Shown here: in pieces, positions 1 to 6,180 of the stretch
How the letters are laid out: each line of letters starts with the position of its first letter
Numbering within the stretch: position 1 is the stretch's first letter
Notes under the pieces: model-generated
Database searches by the model: none
What the model saw: the letters and a program-made list of their open reading frames with translations, nothing else
What the model was told of the DNA's origin: nothing
Virus record (IMG/VR): IMGVR_UViG_3300042691_019438
Coordinates: 1-24,891 of that record
From: a virus
DNA length: 24,891 bases
Reading direction: 5' to 3' (one strand)
Program-made: the position numbers and the translations under genes

Positions 1-154
1 AAGTGAGCCACTGCCCCCGTCCCATCGTCGCCAGGGTGTTGTCCACCTGCGTTACGCCTGGGGGCTGCCCACCGTCAGCCAAATAGACGCCGTAGGGCGC
101 GGCGTCGGCTGGCGGCGGGGTGTGTATCGCTTTTGATACGGTGTGTAGCGTCAT
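1..154 (-). CDS. Partial hypothetical protein, N-terminal 51 residues
   Basis: An ATG at 154-152 overlaps the TGA stop of the upstream 137-residue gene (ATGA), and the frame stays open to the left window edge, giving a protein that begins MTLHTVSKAIHTPPP and runs on through PYGVYLADGG. The overlap implies translational coupling and membership of the same leftward operon. The visible residues show no recognised domain; a Pro-rich stretch is followed by a sequence that could be beta-structured. Its place at the distal end of the virion operon suggests another accessory or structural protein, but this is inference. The C-terminus lies outside the window. Confidence 0.6.
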   Translation of the reverse strand, partial: MTLHTVSKAIHTPPPADAAPYGVYLADGGQPPGVTQVDNTLATMGRGQWLT

Positions 155-564
155 TCAGGGCTTGCCAGCATCGCCAAAGCCTTCTCAACAAACTCTTTCG
201 TCTCGTCGGCGTGCCATGAGTATTGAGTCTCCCAGTCGCGTACCCTGACGAACTGCAACATCTCTTCGCGGCTGTCCTTCCAGATAATGTCTTTGTGCAA
301 CTGGTCGCGAAGTTCTTCGATGTCTTTGAACGAACAGCACGCCTGCAACGAATCGCATCCTGAGCATGAACCCCACCCGAAGATGAGCAGCCCATATCGG
401 CCGCCATCTCTCAAGATCAGCCTGCTATCTCCTTGATAATCGCCGTCGTCCACCTGGAGCAGGATTTCGTATCCAAAAGACTCCAGCAACGGCCTGTAGT
501 CGCCAGGGCCGCCCCAGCCAAATTCTTCTTCTAGGTCTGGGTATACGTCTCTGATTGCCTTCAT
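151..564 (-). CDS. Conserved phage protein of unknown function, 137 aa
   Basis: I chose the ATG at 564-562 because an AAGGA Shine-Dalgarno lies 8-9 nt upstream and the RtcB gene stops just 4 nt before; the open frame extends further upstream but only through RtcB coding sequence. The protein begins MKAIRDVYPDLEEEFGWG and contains an aromatic and Cys-rich core around residues 50-80 (LLIFGWGSCSGCDSLQACC), then an amphipathic charged C-terminal half. I recall small orphans with a similar GWGSCSGCD core from other phages, but no function is known to me. The cysteine cluster could bind metal. It is followed by an ATGA-coupled partial gene. Confidence 0.8.
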   Translation of the reverse strand: MKAIRDVYPDLEEEFGWGGPGDYRPLLESFGYEILLQVDDGDYQGDSRLILRDGGRYGLLIFGWGSCSGCDSLQACCSFKDIEELRDQLHKDIIWKDSREEMLQFVRVRDWETQYSWHADETKEFVEKALAMLASPE

Positions 565-568
565 AAAT

Positions 569-1738
569 TCAGTCCTTGTATGGATCAACTTCGCCAGCGC
601 CGGCCATCGCCACGCCGATTGGCCTGAGCGTATGCAGGATGGCAATTGTGTCGCCGTGATGGCCCAGCACTTCCGGCAGTCGCTTGTAGGCACCGGGAGC
701 CTCGTCGGCACCGCCGCCACGCAACTCTACGCCTTGCTCCCTCAACCTGTCTGTAGCTGCCTTCCAGTCGATCTTCGGCTCTCGCACGCAGACGCCGTTC
801 TTCCACTTGCCTTTCGCTTCCATGCGGCCCATCACGCGGCCAGCCCCGTGAACGGTTGAGAAGAATGAGTTCCGCGACCGCTCGCCGTCTCGCCCCTCCA
901 CGATCACTGCGTCGTCCCCCATGCTGCCGCCGATGAATCCCTGCTGGCCCGGAAACGCAGGCGTCGCCCCCTTCCGAGTGACGAGCCACTCTTCGCCGAA
1001 GTGCTGCTCCTTCCACGCGAAGTTGTGGTGGTTGTGGACTTCCTTTTCGGCCTTCGCCCCAAGGATGGCAAGGACGCGGGCGACAACCCACTCCCGGCCG
1101 GCGTAGGCATACTCGCCCGCCACCTCCATCGCAGACAGGTACTCGGCGGCCAGCGGTGTGCCGAGAGGTATAGAGGCCGGGATCGCGTCCATCGAATCGT
1201 CCTTGCTTCCTGCCTGCTCAAGGAAGTAAGTCGCGGTCTTGTGCCCAAAGCCGCGAGAGCCGAAATGAACTCCGACCCACAGCCGCCCATCGGCCCGGTC
1301 TTCAAACAGGTCAACGTAGTGGTTGCCGCTCCCGACCGTCCCAAGCTGATTCTTCGCCAATTGCAGAAGGGATCGCTGAAACGGCGATGGGCTGTTTGCA
1401 ATCCGATCAAAGACATGGTGGTCGGCGACCGGCTCGTTGTTGGCCCTGCCGACGCCAAACGAAATCTTGGCGACGACTTCATCCATCACAGCCGAAACAT
1501 CTACGTCCTTCGCGAGAAGGTCCGTCTGGGCCGCAAGGTTGCCGCAGGCGATGTCATAGCCGACGCCGGCTGGCATGACGTGCGTTCGGCTTGCTACCAC
1601 ACCTCCGATGGGCATGCCGTATCCCTTGTGGTGGTCGGCGCAGAGAACGCCGCGAGACCCACCACCAGACACAGACAGGCATCGGTCCAACTGCTGAATC
1701 GAAGCATCTTCAGCGGGGCCAAAAACTACGACCGCCAT
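569..1738 (-). CDS. rtcB: RtcB-type RNA-splicing ligase
   Basis: RtcB proteins join RNA 2',3'-cyclic phosphate or 3'-phosphate ends to 5'-OH ends in a GTP- and Mn-dependent reaction through a guanylylated histidine. The 389-residue product is close to the usual bacterial length of about 400. Visible family motifs, in order: GVGYDIACGN with D62 and the metal-type C65; GSGNH at 136-140; HFGSRGFGH at 158-166; HNHHNF at 235-240; RKGATPAFPGQQG at 255-267; GGSMG; and HGAGR at 297-301, where H297 matches the nucleophile. The C-terminal DEAPGAYKRLPEVL block is also typical. The ATG at 1738 has AAGGA 9 nt upstream and a hairpin in its leader. In a phage, a likely role is repairing RNAs cut by host defence nucleases; that role is inference. 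Confidence 0.95.
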   Translation of the reverse strand: MAVVVFGPAEDASIQQLDRCLSVSGGGSRGVLCADHHKGYGMPIGGVVASRTHVMPAGVGYDIACGNLAAQTDLLAKDVDVSAVMDEVVAKISFGVGRANNEPVADHHVFDRIANSPSPFQRSLLQLAKNQLGTVGSGNHYVDLFEDRADGRLWVGVHFGSRGFGHKTATYFLEQAGSKDDSMDAIPASIPLGTPLAAEYLSAMEVAGEYAYAGREWVVARVLAILGAKAEKEVHNHHNFAWKEQHFGEEWLVTRKGATPAFPGQQGFIGGSMGDDAVIVEGRDGERSRNSFFSTVHGAGRVMGRMEAKGKWKNGVCVREPKIDWKAATDRLREQGVELRGGGADEAPGAYKRLPEVLGHHGDTIAILHTLRPIGVAMAGAGEVDPYKD

Positions 1739-1753
1739 GTCGCACCATCCTTT

Positions 1754-1772
1754 CGGGTAGTCATTCTACCCG
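1754..1772 (-). promoter_or_regulatory. Perfect stem-loop in the leader of the rtcB gene
   Basis: On the minus strand CGGGTAG, a 5-nt loop AATGA, and CTACCCG form a perfect 7-bp hairpin in the 55-nt gap between the 135-residue gene and rtcB, just upstream of the rtcB Shine-Dalgarno. No U-tract follows, so it is not a classic terminator. A TAGAAT that could act as a -10 element overlaps the left arm, but no good -35 is present. It may be an operator, an RNA processing site or an mRNA stabiliser. Confidence 0.45.
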
Positions 1773-1793
1773 GCTGGCAAATAGGTGCCACGC

Positions 1794-2201
1794 TCATTCA
1801 GACGCGCGCTGCGCTACTCTGTGGGTGTAAAGACACTCAGCCGGCGGCAGCACTTCCCACGCCGACGACCGCGACAAATCGACCCCGCAGTCAATCGAAC
1901 GCTGCCACACCTCGCCGTCTACGACTGCCTGTAAAACCATCGTCCAGCCATTTGGCCGACCATAGGTGTCAATGCGCATCCGGCTCCGCATCGTGGCTGG
2001 CAGCCCTTGGATTGGCGATGCTGGCTGATCTGTCGGCCGATCCGCGAGGCCGTCAGGCGCAGTCAACGTGGACGGCGGCTCGCTGTGCGTCCAGAGCATC
2101 TGGTAATACGCACCATGCGCAAGCAGGTAGGACTCCTGCTGCGAAACAACTCCCGGCCATAACGCAACGACTGCCGCGTCAATTTGTTCCAGTGCCGTCA
2201 T
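1794..2201 (-). CDS. Hypothetical protein, 135 aa
   Basis: The ATG at 2201-2199 overlaps the stop of the LamG-domain gene (ATGA), so the two are probably translated together. The product begins MTALEQIDAAVVALWPG and contains a Pro/Asp-rich linker at about residues 45-65 (GLADRPTDQPASPIQG) and a Trp-rich second half (RPNGWTMVLQAVVDGEVWQRS). I recognise no family. Coupling to the LamG protein suggests a partner in the same virion structure, such as an adaptor or chaperone for a surface fibre; this is inference only. Confidence 0.7.
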   Translation of the reverse strand: MTALEQIDAAVVALWPGVVSQQESYLLAHGAYYQMLWTHSEPPSTLTAPDGLADRPTDQPASPIQGLPATMRSRMRIDTYGRPNGWTMVLQAVVDGEVWQRSIDCGVDLSRSSAWEVLPPAECLYTHRVAQRASE

Positions 2202-2950
2202 GCGATGTCGATGCCTGCGCCGTTGTTGAAAACAAGGTCAAGTTCGGCGTCCGTCAGCGCCCGAGTCCACTTGCAGACCTCGTCGATATTGCCGCTGAAA
2301 TAATTTGCGCCGGTCCCCCTGCGGCCAATGTTGACCGGGCTGTTTGGATTATTCCACGTTGCGCCACCTGCCCGCGTAACGGAAGAGGTCGCACGGAATC
2401 CGGTTGCCGTGTAAAGCCCGAGTTCCATAACGGCCGAGTTTTGCGCATGTCTCAGCCACACAAAATGCCATGCGTTTTGCGTGATAGAGGCGTCACTGCC
2501 AATCGCCGACGAAAACAGCTGCGAACCTCCTGCAAACGGCTGGAGCTGAACAGACCTAGTGTTCGCTGTTGAAGCGTTTATAAAAAACCCACGCAAGTTG
2601 GTCGTATTGCTGTTGTCGTTGCCGATGATCCAGCTTGTTTGCACGCTCAAAGACACATTGAACCAAAACGACAGCGTGTAAGCCGTCTCGCCAAAGTCCA
2701 TCGCAGTGCTGTAGGGGATACTTAGCCATTCCGTATTCGCAGCGACGAACTGCCTTGCGTTCCCCCTGATGCCTGTGGTGGAAAGGACGCTGTTATTTGA
2801 TGTCGCGTGGTTTCCGTTTCCGCTTGCGTCCAGAGCCGTCACGTCGCCGGAGGTGGCCTCCTCGTTCATCCGCAGGTACATGGCGAGGCCATTGCGCAGG
2901 GCATTTCCGCCGCTGGCTCGCGGGCGCAGGAGTCGGGGGCTAAGTGGCAT
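2198..2950 (-). CDS. LamG/concanavalin A-like domain protein, probable virion surface protein
   Basis: The 250-residue protein shows the hallmarks of a laminin-G-like jelly-roll: LRMNEEATSGDVTALDASGNGNHA (about 26-49), a FVAANTEWLSIPYS strand pair, AYTLSFWFNVS (about 90-100), WIIGNDNS, WHFVWLRH (about 162-169) and the closing pattern NYFSGNIDEVCKWTRALTDAEL (about 215-236). These domains bind carbohydrate or other ligands and in phages occur on fibres and decoration proteins. No signal peptide is seen. The ATG at 2950 lacks a strong SD, so an internal Met (residue 24 or 28) is an alternative start. It is coupled to the downstream 135-residue gene. A receptor- or surface-binding role is inferred from the fold and operon position. 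Confidence 0.85.
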   Translation of the reverse strand: MPLSPRLLRPRASGGNALRNGLAMYLRMNEEATSGDVTALDASGNGNHATSNNSVLSTTGIRGNARQFVAANTEWLSIPYSTAMDFGETAYTLSFWFNVSLSVQTSWIIGNDNSNTTNLRGFFINASTANTRSVQLQPFAGGSQLFSSAIGSDASITQNAWHFVWLRHAQNSAVMELGLYTATGFRATSSVTRAGGATWNNPNSPVNIGRRGTGANYFSGNIDEVCKWTRALTDAELDLVFNNGAGIDIA

Positions 2951-2983
2951 GGGCGCGTCGCTACTGTAGGGATGTATGGTCGC

Positions 2984-3310
2984 TCAGCCTTTGAGCATCG
3001 CCGTCATCGCGCAGGTCGTTCCGCCAGTGATGACGGGGACCACGTACGGGACGGCAAAGCAGGCGTCTGGGATGTTGATGCAGCCCACGGTCACGGCCGA
3101 GGTGACGGCATTTCCGTCAGCGTAAATCTGCGTTGGCGTGACGTTCGGCTGGATGGTGCCGTGCCAGTTGATCCGGGTGGCGCCTCCGGTATTGGCCACC
3201 ATCACCACGCCACCGGCAAAGGGGCCGAACGGGATGTTGCCAGCCGTAGTGGCTGCTGTGGAATTGGCCGTGATGACCACGGACGAAAAGTGCCGTGCGA
3301 TATCGTTCAT
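2984..3310 (-). CDS. Small hydrophobic beta-rich virion-type protein, 108 aa
   Basis: The ATG at 3310 overlaps the TGA of the 178-residue gene (ATGA). The sequence is rich in Thr, Val, Ala and Gly with few charges (SSVVITANSTAATTAGNIPFGPF, NVTPTQIYADGNAVTSAVTV), a composition common in small phage decoration, stopper or fibre-tip proteins. There is no membrane-length hydrophobic segment and no signal peptide. It precedes the LamG gene and may be part of the same appendage. The family is not recognised. Confidence 0.7.
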   Translation of the reverse strand: MNDIARHFSSVVITANSTAATTAGNIPFGPFAGGVVMVANTGGATRINWHGTIQPNVTPTQIYADGNAVTSAVTVGCINIPDACFAVPYVVPVITGGTTCAMTAMLKG

Positions 3311-3843
3311 GTCCTTCCCTTCACCTTGTAGGCTCGCTTGTCAATGATCTTCTCGCGCAGGTCGCGCTTATTCGCTGTGGGATTGGCCTTCAGCTCACGC
3401 CGCATCTCGTCGCGGATGATGCTCTCAGACAGCACCTTCCTTTCCGGCGGAGCGGGGCCAGGGTCGTAGTTCACGCTGCCGCTCACCGCCATCCGACGCT
3501 TCTTCGCAACCCGCAGAACGTCATCGCCGCTCGTCACCCAGGCAGCTGGATCGCGCCAGCCACGCTTGTCTGCGATTCCGGCACAGTAGTATTTCCCCGA
3601 GGGGTTGATCCCGGCCTGCTTGGCCTCACGGACCATGTATTGGGCCTGGAGCTTGGGGAGGGCGTCCAGCTGCTGGTTGTTCTGCCTGCCCTCCAAGAAT
3701 GCCCTGTCTGACCCCTTGGTGCCGGGGGCGATCTGAAGCGCGCACATGGCGGCCCACCGCTCGGTCTGGCCGTCAGCGATCATCTTCTTGTAGTGGGCCT
3801 GCACCTCAGAGCGGGCGCTGGCGATTTCAAACGGGAGTTCCAT
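3307..3843 (-). CDS. Hypothetical charged protein downstream of the portal, 178 aa
   Basis: The gene lies 6 nt after the portal stop and is ATGA-coupled to the next gene. The protein is mostly helical by composition (IASARSEVQAHYKKMIADGQTERWAAM) with a basic C-terminal third (RRELKANPTANKRDLREKIIDKRAYKVKGRT), and a central KYYCAGIADKRGWRDPAAWV segment. The MELPFEIASA start is the only Met near the beginning. Position directly after the portal would suit a head-completion or scaffolding accessory protein, but I see no diagnostic motif. Confidence 0.75.
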   Translation of the reverse strand: MELPFEIASARSEVQAHYKKMIADGQTERWAAMCALQIAPGTKGSDRAFLEGRQNNQQLDALPKLQAQYMVREAKQAGINPSGKYYCAGIADKRGWRDPAAWVTSGDDVLRVAKKRRMAVSGSVNYDPGPAPPERKVLSESIIRDEMRRELKANPTANKRDLREKIIDKRAYKVKGRT

Positions 3844-3849
3844 ATAAGA

Positions 3850-5832
3850 CTATTGGGCGGGAGGGGGCTGGTCGGGGCCGGGCGGTTGTTCAGGCGGCGG
3901 GGGCGGAGGAGGAGGGACCATAAACTCGGCCACATCCATCTGGTTGGTCTTGCCCCAGAGCGTCATCAGGCCGTTGAACAGGTCGGGCTGGCCAGCCTGC
4001 AACATCCCCTGGGCCACTGGCATGGCGATCTGGAGGAAGTTGTTCAGGTTCTCGGTCTTGGTGGCGATGTTCGGCTTCCGTGCAGACCCGGCTTCGACGC
4101 GGTACGAATACTCGCGGACGATGTTCTCCGGGTTCTCATTCTGAACGTGCATGCCCCATGCCTGGGCGGCCATGGGACCGAGGAGCGGCTCAACGTCTTG
4201 TGGGTAAATCAGCCACCGGGCCAGCAGGGCTTCCTTGCGAGCGACCTCAGAGAGAGCGTCTTCCAGGGTGTTGGCGTAATCGTCCGGCCTGACAGAAATC
4301 TGCTCGCTCTTCACGGCGGCTTCTGCAGCACTTCTGAAGGAACTCCTGGTCATACCGTAAATGAGTTCGGTCAAACCGACTCGGCGGTCGAAGAGGTTCG
4401 TCACCTCGGCAATGATCTGGTACATGTCCTGAGTCACCCCAGGCATCTGGAAGACCGAGATCACATCGTTCACCGAGCGACCGACAGCTTCGGAGATTTC
4501 AACAATGTTGAATCCACCTTCATTCCGCTCCAGAATCTTGGCCTTGAGGTCTGGGTCTGCGGCCTTAGCCACGCCGATCAGCGTCTGGGAGGAGGTGGCA
4601 ATGCGAGTCGCCAGGAACGACATCGCCCAATTAATGAAGCGAAGCTCCCCGATCCCAGGCTTGATGATGCTCACCGGCCATGAGTAGCCGGGCTGACCGT
4701 GCCACGCGAGCAGAGTGAACGGCCACCCGTGAGGTTCGGCCCAGAATGGAATCGGCCACTGGGACCGCATGAACAGCTCTTGCGGGACTCCCGTCTCGTC
4801 CACTTCTTCTTGGAGAAGAGCAGGTGGACAGTTCAGCGGGAAGTCCACGCCTTCGGCAACGACGATGTAGCAGTTCGGCCCGAGGGCATCGAACTTCCCC
4901 TGGAGGGACTTGTCCGCGTCCTTCAGGCGATCACCAAAGCCGGTCTTGGAGTAAATCTCCCAGTAGCAGATCAGGTCGTTCGTCTTGCCACTCTTCTTCT
5001 TGTACTCGTAGCCCCTGGTCGCTTCATCCGCCCGTGAGGAGTAGGACTCAATGTGCCCCTTCAAATCCTCTCGGGTCAGACCAAATTCAGCCGCGACCTC
5101 GTCAATGGGCCTGACCCTGCGGCGGGCGGCCCACCGGATGTCCTCAAACTCATCGGCATCCGGATCCCAGACAAGGTTGTCAATGGAGTCGTAGAAGCTG
5201 CCGGCCAGTTTGATCGTCGCACCAGGAGGCTGGTACAGCTCATGCCACCAGACACCAGCGCCCTTAATGAACGCCTCGTCCACCACCTTGCGGGAGTGCT
5301 TCTTCAGATCCAGTTCATTGGGCGTGTAGTTCAGGTAGTCCTGCAACAGGCTTGCAATAACCTTCCGCCGCTCGTAAAGGAACTGCTGCTGCTGCACGCC
5401 CTGCTCGTACATCTGCATGCCTGGATCGGGCATCATCACCGGCTGACCATCCGGCCCGATCACCGGACCCTCCGGCCCCATCTGCGGGACGGGAGGCTGG
5501 GGCATGATCCCGAGGAGCGCCGGCCCGATCACCGGGTATTCCTTCGGGGTCACCGTCCGCTGGGGATTGCGGTGATGGATCACCGAGCCAAAGAGACGCA
5601 CGGCCTCCCAGACACGGTTCACAACCATCCGGAAGGGCGGAGGATCGATGCCCTTGTTGTAGCCCCGCTCACCCCGGGCAGTCTCGTTGCCCCACATGGC
5701 ATCCGGGTCCGAGGAATAGAACCCGAGGGCTTCCTTGGCGTCCCGGCTGAAGACCTCCTTGTGCTTTTCGCCCTGCTTGATGACCTCAAGCCATCGCTTG
5801 GCAATCGGGCGCAGCGGATTCTCTTCAGACAT
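3850..5832 (-). CDS. Phage portal protein
   Basis: At 660 residues it has the size and layout of a portal: it forms the dodecameric ring at the head vertex through which DNA enters. It begins MSEENPLRPIAKRWLEVIKQGEK and has WGNETARGERGYNKGIDPPPFRMVVNRVW (about 46-75), a Pro-rich insertion near 112-145, a VVDEAFIKGAGVWWHELYQP segment, LVWDPDADEFEDIRWAARRR, the helical FINWAMSFLATRIATSSQTL, and a tail ending in eight consecutive prolines plus a PEQPPGPDQPPPAQ extension. GGGAG lies 7 nt before the ATG at 5832. Its position two genes after the terminase supports the call; similarity was judged by eye. Confidence 0.85.
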   Translation of the reverse strand: MSEENPLRPIAKRWLEVIKQGEKHKEVFSRDAKEALGFYSSDPDAMWGNETARGERGYNKGIDPPPFRMVVNRVWEAVRLFGSVIHHRNPQRTVTPKEYPVIGPALLGIMPQPPVPQMGPEGPVIGPDGQPVMMPDPGMQMYEQGVQQQQFLYERRKVIASLLQDYLNYTPNELDLKKHSRKVVDEAFIKGAGVWWHELYQPPGATIKLAGSFYDSIDNLVWDPDADEFEDIRWAARRRVRPIDEVAAEFGLTREDLKGHIESYSSRADEATRGYEYKKKSGKTNDLICYWEIYSKTGFGDRLKDADKSLQGKFDALGPNCYIVVAEGVDFPLNCPPALLQEEVDETGVPQELFMRSQWPIPFWAEPHGWPFTLLAWHGQPGYSWPVSIIKPGIGELRFINWAMSFLATRIATSSQTLIGVAKAADPDLKAKILERNEGGFNIVEISEAVGRSVNDVISVFQMPGVTQDMYQIIAEVTNLFDRRVGLTELIYGMTRSSFRSAAEAAVKSEQISVRPDDYANTLEDALSEVARKEALLARWLIYPQDVEPLLGPMAAQAWGMHVQNENPENIVREYSYRVEAGSARKPNIATKTENLNNFLQIAMPVAQGMLQAGQPDLFNGLMTLWGKTNQMDVAEFMVPPPPPPPPEQPPGPDQPPPAQ

Positions 5833-5862
5833 GCACAGTCTCCCTACTGTCTATTGCCCGTT

Positions 5863-6180
5863 TCAGGGCTTCTTGGGGGACAGGGCGGCCAGCTTCTTTT
5901 CCAGCATGGAAACCCGCTCGGAAAGGATGGCCACAGCCGGATCCTTGGCCCGATGCTCCCACAGGCCGTACCGCTTCCATTCGGGGAACTCATTGACCCC
6001 CTCGTCCGTCACATGGTGGACGGAGGGCTTCACCACCACCCCCAGCTCGCCGGCCATGGCAAACAGCGTCAGGGTGCGAGAACCGGCCTTGCAGACAATC
6101 GCAGGGCATGGGTCGGCATTCTCATGGGCATAGAACAGCACAATCTCACCGACATCAGCCTTGGGCATCTCGTAGCTCAT
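5863..6180 (-). CDS. Small protein between terminase and portal, 105 aa
   Basis: I chose the ATG at 6180-6178 because it overlaps the terminase TGA (ATGA); the longer open frame upstream lies inside terminase coding sequence. The product begins MSYEMPKADVGEIVLFYAHENADP, has a beta-type core (PAIVCKAGSRTLTLFAMAG), a WKRYGLWEH motif, and ends in a predicted coiled coil (AVAILSERVSMLEKKLAAL). The family is not recognised. A beta domain plus C-terminal coiled coil between terminase and portal might suit a packaging or head-decoration partner; this is inference. Confidence 0.75.
   Translation of the reverse strand: MSYEMPKADVGEIVLFYAHENADPCPAIVCKAGSRTLTLFAMAGELGVVVKPSVHHVTDEGVNEFPEWKRYGLWEHRAKDPAVAILSERVSMLEKKLAALSPKKP

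Noticed and set aside
121-150. Short inverted repeat GTATC/GATAC near the left edge as a terminator
   Set aside because: Only 5 bp with no U-tract, and it lies inside the coding sequence of the partial left-edge gene.
1001-2572. Long plus-strand open frame of 523 codons
   Set aside because: It is antisense to rtcB, the 135-residue gene and the LamG gene, which carry clear motifs or coupled starts; its own translation has no recognisable domain or SD.
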